From Coemansia sp. RSA 1804 (Eukaryota > Kickxellomycota > Kickxellomycetes > Kickxellales > Kickxellaceae): DNA of 15,806 nt. Both the position numbers and the translations under genes were made by a program. Shown one piece after another: positions 7,250 to 15,806 of the stretch. Under the pieces are notes generated by a model. That model worked only from the letters and a program-made list of their open reading frames with translations, was not told the origin of the DNA and did no database searches. The stretch spans positions 1 through 15,806 of the forward strand of contig JANBTH010000507.1 of NCBI GenBank assembly GCA_027578815.1, in the 5' to 3' direction. Each line of letters begins with the position of its first letter. Position 1 is the first letter of the stretch.

Positions 7250-8185
7250 AAAAATTGCAAATTTTAATATTTCATTCACTACCTGGAAAGCTCACGGGAA
7301 GATTACCAGATGTTTTATTAAAAGGCTGTTAAAGAGTAGGCATGTAATGCAATTTTGAAACCCATTAGAGACTTTGTGGCTTTCTATTCAAATTAAAGCT
7401 AAATTGGCCACTTTCTACAATGGAAACCCCAGTCAGCAAGCAATTGGTCTTTTTCTTTTTTCTTGTTTAATTCATAGGCAATATACTTTTTTCTTTATCA
7501 GTCAAATGCTTAACATTGAATGGCTGACCCTCGTCTTTTAAATAAGAAATAGAAATTTGTTATCAAGTGCGCCTTTTAGTAAATCATGGCTATAACACTT
7601 CTTTATATTCTATTCAACTGTATAAATAAAATTCATTAAACGGATGGATTTCTTATTTGTAATCATGCCAGCAGCCAGCTATAAATGTGTTCCAAAATCT
7701 TCATTATGTGCTGTCAGTATTTTCTAGCACACTAGTACACAGCAGCTACAATTTCACATAAATTTTTAATTAGAAACAGCATTTACAGAAACGCTTGCTA
7801 CCTATGTAGAACATTTTCACACTAATTAGATATGAGTTTCAATTAATTTGAATGTATGTAGAATAAATCGCATGTTCTGCTGTAGAAAAAAGGTTGTCAG
7901 TCATATTGAATGAGTAAGAAGACGTTTGTTAAAAATGATATCAAAAGTGTAGTCTTCAATGTTGACAATGCACATAGGTGCTGTCGCATAATTGTCATGG
8001 AAAGCACAATATCTGTAATTTAACTCTGGATAAGTAAAGATAATTATAGCCACATTGATATGACCATTACATGAGTTTATAGTAATACAGACTGTATTTT
8101 AGTGCTAACCAGTAGGTACACCAACTCTTTCTTTTGTTGCTTGTAGAGCATGCTCTGACCGGTGGAATCAAGCACAAAATTAGAT
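7250..8185. other. AT-rich intergenic island
   Basis: About 0.9 kb of AT-rich sequence with no ATG ORF of useful length on either strand and no tRNA- or rRNA-like segment. It holds the 3' flank of the phosphate permease at its right end. I see no recognisable repeat in it beyond simple A/T runs. Confidence 0.5.
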
Positions 8186-9862
8186 TCAGGCCTCGTCCTC
8201 TATGTCCTCCAGCGTTTTGCCACGCGTCTCGGGAATCCAGAATGTGACGAAAAATCCAGTCAGCGTAAACAGTGCAAAAATCTCAATAAGGTGTGGAATG
8301 AACGCATTGGGGCCACCACGGTCCTTTATGCTCATCAATCCAGCCTGCGCAACAATGGCGCCAAGCTTACCAGCGGCGGCCGAGATGCCGTGCGCAGTTG
8401 CGCGGAAGCGGGTGGGAAACACCTCGCCGGGCCACACGAAGCAGGTGACGTTGGGGCCAAAGTTCTGGAAGAACTGCGCTAGCGTGAACAGCACGATGAA
8501 TGCCACGTTGGAGGCGTCCAGGATCTTGTGATAGCTAAAGCCAATGATGATATACAAAACCGTGAGCGCTGCAAATCCAAACAGCTGGATCGGCTTTCGT
8601 CCGAGTCGCTCAATAGTAAACACCGCACAGATGTAGCCGGGAATGGAACCCAGAAGATTGATGATAATGTTACCCAGGCAGTTGCGCGTCAGCACGCGGT
8701 ACGGGTCATCTTTCTGCACATCGCCTGAAAACCCAATTGCGCTGATGACTACGGAGCTGTTGAGGTTGATGCCGTAGAACGCTACATCCACTGCAAACCA
8801 CGCCAGCGACGTGCCTAAAAGCACCTTGAGATGCCTCCACTGCCCAAAGTACTGCGAAAACGACTCTTCCGTCAATCTCCTCGCTGTCTGCTCTTCACAC
8901 ACGGCTTCTTCACCCATCTCACGAGTGTGTTGTGGGTCTGCGGAAGCTGTTTGGGCACTTCCTGTCTCTCCAGCCTCAATGCACGCAGGCTTTGCCAGCA
9001 GCGACTCTGTCTCTGGCTCGTGCAAAGCCTCTGTTGCCAGCTGCCGCCGTCGTGTCTCCTCCTTGAAGCGCGCCGACTCGGGCATCGTCAGGCGCCAGTA
9101 CAGCGACACCGCACCCGGTATTGCGCCGAATCCCAGGCAGATTCGCCACACATAGTCGAGCGTGTACACGTCGCTCTGGATTGCCGACTTGAAGCAGGCA
9201 AGCACGATGATTGCCACTATCGAGGCACTCACGTTTCCCAGGCCCTGGAATGCGAATACCGCAGCCATCATCTTGCCGCGCGAGCGCTCGTCAGCGTACT
9301 CGCTGGTGATGGTAGCAGCCAGCGGATAGTCGCCGCCTACCCCGATGCCCACAAGAACAAGCCATATGAACAGGAACACAAAGACGTTGAAGCCGCGCAC
9401 TGCGTCATTTGAAAACGAGGCGCCCACCGTGCTGATAATCACCAGAATTGCACCCATTGAAAACACGCCTGTGCGACCAAACTTGTCGCCCAAGCGCCCG
9501 AGAATCAGCTGCCCTAGAAGGCACCCTGTTTGTACCGCCACCTTCACGAGTGTACTCCACTTGTTGGGCACCACATTTCTACTCTCGTCTGTGCTGTCGT
9601 GATAGTACACATACCCCATTATCATCACTATCACGTTGCTGCTGAACATCAGGTATGCGTCTGCGAAGAATGCCGCTCCGCACACCAGAAACGCCCGGAT
9701 CATCTCCCAGTTTGTCTTGCGCTCGTCGCTGATGTTGTCCAGATCCTGCTGCCGCTGTTGAAGTTCTGCATCAATGGTCTCAATTGCTGGCACATCTTCA
9801 GTATCTTTCTCTACACCGTTGGTTCCCGCGGTGGGGTTTTCTTTGCTTTGTCCAAGGCTCAT
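8186..9862 (-). CDS. PHO84: Inorganic phosphate:H+ symporter, Pho84 type (MFS)
   Basis: Major facilitator superfamily phosphate permease of the PHS family, 558 aa, expected in the plasma membrane for high-affinity, proton-coupled phosphate uptake. Layout: cytosolic N-tail (1-54), six membrane segments to about 257, a long hydrophilic central loop (258-345), six more to about 543, and a short acidic C-tail. Motifs: GRLGDKFGR at 122-130, the family signature GIGVGGDYPLAATITSEYA at 172-190 with Asp178 (the yeast Pho84 proton/phosphate Asp is also 178), WFAVDVAFYG at 355-364 (Asp359), PESARF at 261-266, HGISAAAGK at 491-499 whose Lys499 fits the yeast Lys492, and PETRGKTLEDI at 544-554. GGDYP, not a GIT1-like motif, favours phosphate over glycerophosphodiester. 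No introns. It is divergent from the NELF-B gene; no exact CACGTG Pho4 site was seen upstream. Confidence 0.94.
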   Translation of the reverse strand: MSLGQSKENPTAGTNGVEKDTEDVPAIETIDAELQQRQQDLDNISDERKTNWEMIRAFLVCGAAFFADAYLMFSSNVIVMIMGYVYYHDSTDESRNVVPNKWSTLVKVAVQTGCLLGQLILGRLGDKFGRTGVFSMGAILVIISTVGASFSNDAVRGFNVFVFLFIWLVLVGIGVGGDYPLAATITSEYADERSRGKMMAAVFAFQGLGNVSASIVAIIVLACFKSAIQSDVYTLDYVWRICLGFGAIPGAVSLYWRLTMPESARFKEETRRRQLATEALHEPETESLLAKPACIEAGETGSAQTASADPQHTREMGEEAVCEEQTARRLTEESFSQYFGQWRHLKVLLGTSLAWFAVDVAFYGINLNSSVVISAIGFSGDVQKDDPYRVLTRNCLGNIIINLLGSIPGYICAVFTIERLGRKPIQLFGFAALTVLYIIIGFSYHKILDASNVAFIVLFTLAQFFQNFGPNVTCFVWPGEVFPTRFRATAHGISAAAGKLGAIVAQAGLMSIKDRGGPNAFIPHLIEIFALFTLTGFFVTFWIPETRGKTLEDIEDEA

Positions 9863-9940
9863 CTTTGGATCTTCTGCTCGTCTTGCCGTAGTCGTGTTGA
9901 TTTTAGAATATAATGCTGCACAAAGCGAGCAAATGTATAG

Positions 9941-9964
9941 ATAAATAAATAAATAAATAAATAA
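9941..9964. repeat. (ATAA)6 microsatellite
   Basis: Six perfect tandem copies of the tetranucleotide ATAA, in the region between the divergent phosphate permease and NELF-B genes, just upstream of the + strand TATA box. Likely length-variable between strains. Confidence 0.9.
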
Positions 9965-9970
9965 GTCGGA

Positions 9971-9978
9971 TATAAAAG
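9971..9978 (+). promoter_or_regulatory. Candidate TATA box for the NELF-B transcript
   Basis: TATAAAAG on the + strand, about 70 bases ahead of a consensus splice donor at 10044. Together they suggest a short non-coding first exon (about 10000-10043) leading into the NELF-B gene. Expression data are needed to confirm this; the distance from the coding start is nearly 1 kb. Confidence 0.4.
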
Positions 9979-10043
9979 TTCTTGGCGACTACGTGCGTTG
10001 CGCTAGTAACTAAAATATTCCAGAGTCATAAAAAGCCTTGCCG

Positions 10044-10911
10044 GTAAGTAGGGAGAAATAGAAAGAAAAATTTACAAAATACTCGCGTATCTACTACTCA
10101 AACTTTCTTCTATCAAGAGGGCTCCAGATAACGCAAGGAAATCTCTCCTTTAAACGAATTCCATTTACCCAAGGTTGCTACAGCTGCACTGGCCAATTTC
10201 TCACAAATTACAAAAATGTCCGTCCGGCATACCTCCATGGCTAATTAAAGAAAGTGTGCCTTCCGCAATAGGCATAATCCACACCCCATCCCCCAAAAAC
10301 AAAACAAAGAACAAGTAGTAGCTTGGCTTGGTTCGCTCTGTATCCACGGCCTTAGTCACTCGAATTATCTGCTCAATGTTATGTTCTTCGGAATCGTAAA
10401 TGTGTGTCTTAATGCCGAAAACCCACCCCCTTCTCTCAAGTGATATCTCCGTTCTTCCCAAAACAACTTGTGGTCACCATCCCCTTTTAGCGACTGCTGG
10501 ATGATGTTATATTGCAGTATACAATGTGATATCCAATTTTAATGCCTTGAGCTACACTCCATTTGTTTCTCCGCCATTTGATTTGCCATGGTTGTAGAAA
10601 AAAACACAATGCCCTAGTGCTGCTGCTGTATCTTGTGGACAATGAAACTAGCAAAACTAACAAGTCTAATTGTATTTTGCTCAGGCATAATCTGCATGCA
10701 ATCCACATCCACGCTCATCACATGATTAAACAAATAATGCACTTGCATATCCCACATTGGACTTCCTGGATGTTGATTCCTCCGACAATGACACTCTGCC
10801 CGAAAAAACCATCCTCCAGACGCCTCATCAGTCCAATTCAGTCATCCTCCCTCGTCTTGCTAACTAATCACAGCGTTCTTTTCTAAATTTCTCTATACGC
10901 CGTTCGCCCAG
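10044..10911 (+). other. Putative 5'-UTR intron of the NELF-B gene
   Basis: A consensus donor CCG|GTAAGTA at 10044, a strong branch point TGCTAAC at 10858-10864, and acceptor CGCCCAG ending at 10911 define an 868-base intron that ends 14 bases before the ATG at 10926. The presumed first exon has no ATG. No other GTAAGT is seen in between. Inside it, a - strand frame at 10201-10461 is open for 86 codons but lacks an ATG and has a stop just upstream, so it is not called as a gene. Confidence 0.45.
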
Positions 10912-10925
10912 AAAAAAGGAGCTCT

Positions 10926-13103
10926 ATGATGAGCAGCTCGAGTAATAGCAGCAGCAGTGGCGGCAATGGCAATGGCAATGGCAAGGGTAATGGCAACGAC
11001 GGCAATCCGGCTGCTGCCGACACAAACCACCGGGACAATTCCCGCGGACAGAAGCATTACCTTATCATGGATGCAGGCAAGGAGAGGATCAAGCGTATGA
11101 TGAGCATGGGGAAACCAAACCAAGCCATCCACGACTTTAGCACCCAGAATGGCCTGGATATTCCCGCCGCTGACGCAATATACGGTCTGCTCCACTCGCT
11201 TGGCCACACAAAATGGGGAATCCACGAGTCCGTGCTTAGAGCCACTCTTTTGTCGGCAGAAGCCCATATTCAGAAGAAAACGCTTCCGCCAGAACAGCAC
11301 ATTGCGCTATTGTCCCAGATGAAGCACTATCTTGCAGTCCCTAGACTGCAACATCTTCCGCTTATGCTTCTCGAAAGACATCCAGGACTAGTTCCTGATG
11401 ATATCTGCGAAGCCATTCTACAAACACCCGGGCTGTACCAGAAGTGCAGTGTGGCGGTCAAGCGTGAGCTGTGGCGCCGTGATTATAACTTGTTCGCAGG
11501 GTACATGATGCCCCTGATTGACAACTACGCGAAGAACGAAGAGCTGCTGGACATGTCGCGAGAGATATTCAGCACGAATGTAAAGTCGTACTCGAGACGC
11601 CGTCGAGTCCATCCGGCACTCACGCAGATCAGCAGCGCCATCGATGCGGATCTAAAGCTTTACATGCAAACACTTGGAATGGTACGTCACAGGTTCCTTG
11701 AAACAAACAACCCAGTGTTTGGCACGCTCCGTCTTGATCTCGTAATGTCCATGCACGAAAACGACGTCTCCGAGATCACCCGAAACGACGTGTGCCACAA
11801 GCTCGCGTGGTCCCTCGATGCTTGCATCATGAAGCAGATAATGGATGACCGTCGTGTGCTTGAGCTCCAAAAGTATTTTGATGGCATTGATCCAGATAAC
11901 GCCCCATACGGCGAGATTGCCTTAATCCTCAGCAGCCCATACTCGCGGCACATTCTGGCGCAGTACATATTCTCCATTCTCAAGGACATTGCGCCAAACG
12001 CCCAGGTCAGCACCAGATACACGGATCTTACTTGGCCAAGCCTCATGACTATTATTGGGCTGTCTGCACATACTCTGTTGTCGCAAGAACGACCCAAGAT
12101 CCCAAAAGTTGACCGTTCCGTCACACGCGTCTTCTTCCGCTCGATAATTCCGTTTATCTTGGCTTCCGACAAGCACGACCACAAACTCGGCTCATACCAG
12201 CTCCATCTGCAGAAAGGCAGTGTTGGCAAAAAGGCGCAGCTCAACCACGCGGGTGCTTTCTCCGATAGCGATTCCCTGTACAGCAAGATGAGCAATCTTC
12301 AGCCGTCGTTCGAGGATATTTCAATACTGTCGTCCAGCGAGCTTGCTCGCCAGGTGCTACACGTGTTTCTCTTGAAGCGCATAGCGGAGTTTGACATGGC
12401 GATGCTGAACATTTGGCTTCCAGCCGTCAGCGAGGCCTTCAAAGCGTCGCTAGGATTGCCAGATACTGCGTATGCGCGCACGGCAGCCGATGACACGCAC
12501 CAGCCCGACGTTGCGCTTGAGTTGCGCCAGAATGCCTTTGAATGCGATGCGTTTATGCTGAACTTGGTTTTGCATATCAAAGAAACTAAGGGCGTTGCTG
12601 CTGCTATCGTCAACTCCGCAATCCAGGGACTGGACCTGGCTGGCCAGGGAATCAAGGGCGCCAACACTGATGGCGTCATCTCCCACGCAATTGAAGCGGC
12701 TCCGTTGTTGGGACTGTTTGACCAGCTTGCACATGTCCGCCATTGCGCGCACGAGCAAGTGATCTCATTCTTGATCGAATGCACCTCCATTCTTTCCACG
12801 GAATACAGCACTGCCAACGGAGGCGGTAGCAACAATAACAACAATGGGGGCGGCACCAGCGATGCAGTAGAGGGACTCGGGTCGCAGTCACAGACTGTGC
12901 CTATCCATAACAAGGAAAGCGCAGTGTACTTTGTGTTTGTTCTGGCCGAGCACGCTGCCGCAAAATATGCCGTTGATCCAGAGCAGTTTGACAAGCTAGG
13001 CAGACTTTACCACAAGCTTGCAGCTGTCTCTCCGCCGCAGGCATTTGAATACCGCATTTCCAGCACTAATTGCCTTCATTCGTCAAAGTTCCTGAAGAAA
13101 TGA
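10926..13103 (+). CDS. NELFB: NELF-B / COBRA1 homologue (negative elongation factor subunit B)
   Basis: A 725-aa homologue of negative elongation factor subunit B, which in animals forms NELF with subunits A, C/D and E and holds RNA polymerase II in promoter-proximal pausing with DSIF. Family similarity by recall of human NELF-B (580 aa): KPNQAIHDFSTQNG at 63-76, YQKCSVAVKRELW at 171-183, and a strongest block at 241-320 including TLRLDLVMSMHENDVSEI at 267-284 and CHKLAWSLDAC at 290-300 with LELQKYFDG at 312-320. Extra parts are a Ser/Gly-Asn N-tail (3-27) and an Asn/Gly-rich insert (631-643), which explain much of the added length. Predicted all-helical, nuclear, no membrane segment. Start at 10926 follows a putative 5'-UTR intron; a second ATG is the next codon. 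It converges with RBM25. The pausing role is inherited by inference, since partner subunits are not in this window. Confidence 0.87.
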   Translation: MMSSSSNSSSSGGNGNGNGKGNGNDGNPAAADTNHRDNSRGQKHYLIMDAGKERIKRMMSMGKPNQAIHDFSTQNGLDIPAADAIYGLLHSLGHTKWGIHESVLRATLLSAEAHIQKKTLPPEQHIALLSQMKHYLAVPRLQHLPLMLLERHPGLVPDDICEAILQTPGLYQKCSVAVKRELWRRDYNLFAGYMMPLIDNYAKNEELLDMSREIFSTNVKSYSRRRRVHPALTQISSAIDADLKLYMQTLGMVRHRFLETNNPVFGTLRLDLVMSMHENDVSEITRNDVCHKLAWSLDACIMKQIMDDRRVLELQKYFDGIDPDNAPYGEIALILSSPYSRHILAQYIFSILKDIAPNAQVSTRYTDLTWPSLMTIIGLSAHTLLSQERPKIPKVDRSVTRVFFRSIIPFILASDKHDHKLGSYQLHLQKGSVGKKAQLNHAGAFSDSDSLYSKMSNLQPSFEDISILSSSELARQVLHVFLLKRIAEFDMAMLNIWLPAVSEAFKASLGLPDTAYARTAADDTHQPDVALELRQNAFECDAFMLNLVLHIKETKGVAAAIVNSAIQGLDLAGQGIKGANTDGVISHAIEAAPLLGLFDQLAHVRHCAHEQVISFLIECTSILSTEYSTANGGGSNNNNNGGGTSDAVEGLGSQSQTVPIHNKESAVYFVFVLAEHAAAKYAVDPEQFDKLGRLYHKLAAVSPPQAFEYRISSTNCLHSSKFLKK
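10959..11006 (+). repeat. GGCAAT hexamer repeat coding for Gly-Asn
   Basis: Imperfect tandem GGC-AAT codons near the 5' end of the NELF-B frame encode a (Gly-Asn)n run with Lys and Asp interruptions (residues 12-27). Slippage-prone and probably polymorphic. Confidence 0.8.
12816..12854 (+). repeat. Asn/Gly low-complexity insert in NELF-B
   Basis: Codes for residues 631-643 (NGGGSNNNNNGGG), a disordered linker between the conserved body and the C-terminal helices of the NELF-B homologue. Confidence 0.75.
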
Positions 13104-13108
13104 ATAAC

Positions 13109-13114
13109 ATTAAA
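13109..13114 (+). terminator. Candidate polyadenylation signal after NELF-B
   Basis: ATTAAA only 6 bases past the TGA at 13101-13103, in the 137-base gap shared with the converging RBM25 gene. If used, the 3' UTR is very short; otherwise the two transcripts probably overlap. Confidence 0.3.
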
Positions 13115-13240
13115 GCTTTTGTTTTTCCTTTTCCAAACACTATCATATTCACGGAGTAAAAATAGCTGGTGCAAACGGTACTGAACGTTATAAAGTACGA
13201 ATGACAAAGAACATGGATTGTGCCTTTTCTCTCTCTGCAA

Positions 13241-15139
13241 TCAAATAAGTCCTCGGGCTCTGGCTTCCGACTCGTAAACAATAACACGCCAGATGCGGGC
13301 CACAAATACAGATGCCTCTTCAACCAGGACCATTTCCAGCTCTTCGGCAAGGCTGCTAGGCGTGTTGTGGTCGCGTATATGGCTAACGATAAATCCAGCC
13401 AGCTCTTCAACAGAGCCATCATCTGCATCGCTTCCGAGATACTCAACGAGACGCTTTGTTACTGCGGGCTCAATCTTTGTGGCCAGCACATGCTCATCCA
13501 CAAAGTTCCACTTCAGAGGCCACGCAAAAAGCTCGTTCGTATCCGTTGGAATCTCCTTAATTAATGCCTCAATCTTCTCTCGCCGATCGGAAGGTTCAGT
13601 AGTCTGTGGCTCGCCTTCTTTCGTCGTCGTCTCAGACTCTTCATCCACACCGCCAGTGGAGTTCTCCGTATGCTGTGGCTTGCTGAGAACTTGTTTCTCC
13701 TTCTTTGCCGACTCCATCTCGCGCTCCTCCCGACGCCTATCTACATCGTCAAGCTCAAGTTCACGCGCACGAGCAGCCTTGCGATGCCGCCACCACCTTT
13801 CGCGGTCCCTATAGTACTCGTGCTCACGCGAGCTCTTTTCCTTTTTGTCGTCCCAGTTAAGCAATAGCTCTGCCATCGAATCCCGAGCCCTCTGTCTTTC
13901 CTCGATACGATCGAGCTCGCGCATCGCACTCCGCTCCAGCCTATCCTCTCGCTCTGCCTGCTCCTTGGCCATACGTTGCTCACGCTCCTCGGCTCCAACA
14001 ACATAGCGCTTGTATCGGACCTGCTGGATCTTCTCTTTTTCCCACGTCTCCTCTTCCTCCACAGAAAACGGTGTCTTGCTGTCTTCAGCGTCCGATCCAT
14101 CCTCGTGCTCGCCGGGATTATATGTTGCACCTTTAGCTTTGTCTTTGTGATCTGCACTGCCAGATCCTGATCCAAATCCAATATCCACTATGTCTTTTTG
14201 CTTAGTCTCGGTAATTTCCTCATCATCGTCGCTAGCGCCATGTAATCGATCGTCTTCCTTTGCAGTCTTGGCAACGTTACTATCCTTTTTCTTTTTGTCA
14301 ATCGACTCCTCAAGCTCGCTAAAAATATTCTTAACCAACTCAAGCGCCACCTGCGTGGGATTATCATCTTTGGCGTCATCCTGCAACTCAAGCATCGAGA
14401 GCTGCGTGTCAAGATCACTCTGTACACTAATATCAACCGTAATGCACAGCCGTCTAAACTCGGAGGCCCCTTTTTGCGCTTCACCAGCACTGGCCAAAAC
14501 ACGTACAGCGCGCACAGCGTCGCTCATGGTCTGGAATTCGCAGAAGCCAAAGGACTGTGGCCGCTCGTCTGAGTCGTACGCTCTTTTCCAGGCCACTATT
14601 TTGCCGCAGGCATCAAGGATCTTTTTAACCGACTCATCGTCAACCAGAGCGGCAATACCGCTGACAAATGCAACAACCGGGTGGTTATCGTCTGCACTGT
14701 AGTTCCTATTGCTGCCACGTCGGTCATTTGCATTCTCTTCCACGTAGCTTGGATCGGATGGAGGGCCAAATGGGTTTAATAGCATTTTCTGCGACTGCTG
14801 CTGTTGCTGTCTCTTTGATGTCGGCGGTGACATTGGCATAGCATTCATTGGTGATGGTTGCGGCGGTCCTCGGCGACCGGGTGGATAATATTGTCCGTGT
14901 TGGCCCCTTCTCGCATTGTTGTTGTATGGCAGATTTCTCTGCTGTCCGTGGTTTTCTACATTGAGTGAGTCAGAAATAATAAGGCATGTTGAAATATACA
15001 ATCAGTAATAGAAAACGCACACGCCAGACTCTCTTCCCTACCTCTGTATGAATCTGATCAAAGTAGATCACTGATGATGGGGGAGCTGGAAAAGTTCTAC
15101 TGACAACTTACCCAGCGGCGGCGGTTGGTACGGCGGCAT
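13241..15139 (-). CDS. RBM25: RBM25 / Snu71-like splicing factor (RRM + PWI), two exons
   Basis: Nuclear RNA-binding protein of the RBM25/Snu71 type, linked to the U1 snRNP and splice-site choice. Coding exons are 15139-15112 (28 bases) and 14955-13241, joined across a 156-base intron with donor GTAAGT, giving 580 aa. The join reads PPPLENHGQQ and keeps the frame. The frame seen without splicing has no ATG, so the short first exon is needed. Domains: Pro-rich N-terminus (1-55) and Gln run (59-63), RRM at about 102-186 with RNP2 VAFVSGI (104-110) and RNP1 SFGFCEF (144-150), an acidic linker, a charged coiled coil rich in Arg/Glu (about 310-435), and a C-terminal PWI domain (about 470-578) with FAWPLKWNFVDE (486-497) and VFVARIWRVIVYE (559-571). 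Human RBM25 has the same order but is longer (843 aa). Confidence 0.9.
14956..15111 (-). other. Intron 1 of the RBM25 homologue
   Basis: Donor CTGG|GTAAGTT at 15111 and acceptor AATGTAG ending at 14956 on the - strand, with a CTGAC branch-like motif 12-16 bases before the acceptor. Removal joins a 28-base first coding exon with an ATG (15139) to the open frame that otherwise lacks one. Confidence 0.75.
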
Positions 15140-15618
15140 GTGCTTTATTTATTTCTTGGCTCCAGTGACTGCCAACGACAGATATCTGCAAAAATTACAG
15201 AGAGAGCAATGTAAAAAGAATAATATAAACAGACAGTGTTGAACAATTTGCTCACGGGCAAACAAAGTGAGGCACAAAGAAGAGAAAGAAGAAAGAAACA
15301 ATGTTGGCGTTGTTGCCATTTATTTATGTTGAACTCTTTTGAAAAGGGCCTTGCAGCAATAGCCCATCAACAAGGTGGTGGTTATGGGGGAGGTGTGCTG
15401 ATTGCGTCGGTATTTCTAAAGAGCCTGAAATGTTGTTTAATAACTCGTAGTTGAGAATATAAAAAAAAAGAAGAAAAGGCAGAAAACCACAATATGCCCC
15501 AAATGGAAATAAAGATAATTTAGAAACAGTGGTTTCCCGACCACCAGAGATGTAATACACACCCGTCATCCATATTGCTTTTTGTTTTGTTTAGAAAAAG
15601 ATACATGTATGTCCCGAT
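15140..15618. other. Divergent promoter region between RBM25 and the last gene
   Basis: About 480 bases with no convincing ORF. It contains A/T-rich tracts and, near its right end, a pyrimidine run ending in TTTAG (AG at 15593-15594) that could be the acceptor of a 5'-UTR intron of the last gene. Two short out-of-frame ATGs at 15605 and 15609 would precede the chosen start. Confidence 0.45.
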
Positions 15619-15806
15619 ATGTCAGAAGCATTCCCAAAGCCGCAGCCAGGGTCGCAGGAATGGCACAAGTATCTGACACAACGGCGCGAGCATGGCGATA
15701 CGCGGACAATGTGTCCCGACACCATGAGTGAGGCTGAAAAGCTGTTTGGAATATCCGATCGCGGTATGTCGTATTCTGTGCAAGGCAACAATGAGGGCGA
15801 TAAAGC
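15619..15806 (+). CDS. 5' end of an unrecognised gene (partial)
   Basis: Frame from the ATG at 15619 is open to the window edge (62 codons and 2 bases). It begins MSEAFPKPQPGSQEWHKY and includes QRREHGDTRTMCPD and SEAEKLFGISDR; the first 48 codons read as natural, charged, soluble protein. A donor-like GCG|GTATGTC at 15764 suggests the first coding exon may end at 15763, after which the continuing open frame would be intron. Two other ATGs (15605 and 15609) in different frames lie just upstream, and the 15609 frame is open for 40 codons, so frame choice is likely but not proven. I do not recognise the family. Confidence 0.5.
   Translation, partial: MSEAFPKPQPGSQEWHKYLTQRREHGDTRTMCPDTMSEAEKLFGISDRGMSYSVQGNNEGDK

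Noticed and set aside
10201..10461. An 86-codon open frame on the - strand upstream of NELF-B
   Set aside because: No ATG, a stop codon five codons upstream of its first codon, no recognised domain, and it lies inside the putative 5'-UTR intron. It could be a decayed exon, but that is not supported.
11687..12295. A 202-codon - strand frame within the NELF-B gene
   Set aside because: Antisense shadow; the sense frame has family similarity over the same stretch.

Overview
The window looks like nuclear DNA of a fungus with few introns, probably an early-diverging (non-Dikarya) lineage such as Kickxellomycotina or another Zoopagomycota/Mucoromycota group. This placement is an inference. It rests on eukaryotic housekeeping genes (class II AP endonuclease, UDP-glucose 4-epimerase not fused to a mutarotase, a Pho84-type phosphate permease, an RBM25-type splicing factor), on visible spliceosomal signals (GTAAGT donors, CTAAC branch points, AATAAA-type polyadenylation signals), on monocistronic spacing, and on a NELF-B homologue, a family missing from the well-known yeasts.

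Layout, left to right. Positions 1-246 hold what is probably the 3' end of an upstream gene with its polyadenylation signal. An APE1-like AP endonuclease follows on the + strand (725-1807), preceded by an open, acid-free, mitochondrial-presequence-like frame with no ATG. Two tandem MIF/tautomerase genes lie on the - strand (2032-2376 and 2736-3086). Next is an AT-rich gene-poor stretch with a dispersed repeat, a GC-richer block that may be a decayed element, and a doubtful 86-codon ORF. UDP-glucose 4-epimerase is on the + strand (5113-6159). A second AT-rich island (about 6.2-8.2 kb) carries one unrecognised 136-aa gene on the - strand (6695-7105). The phosphate permease (8186-9862, - strand) is divergent from the NELF-B homologue (10926-13103, + strand), which seems to have a long 5'-UTR intron. 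NELF-B converges with a two-exon RBM25 homologue (- strand, 15139-13241). The 5' end of an unrecognised + strand gene (15619 onward) runs off the window.

These are independent eukaryotic genes, not an operon, so joint function should not be read from adjacency. NELF-B (Pol II pausing) and RBM25 (U1-linked splicing) are both nuclear gene-expression factors, but their convergence is probably chance. The most notable content is the NELF-B homologue in a probable fungus, the tandem MIF pair with altered tautomerase pockets, and the possible hidden mitochondrial leader of the AP endonuclease. I saw no CRISPR array, rRNA, tRNA, intact transposon or bacterial-style system.
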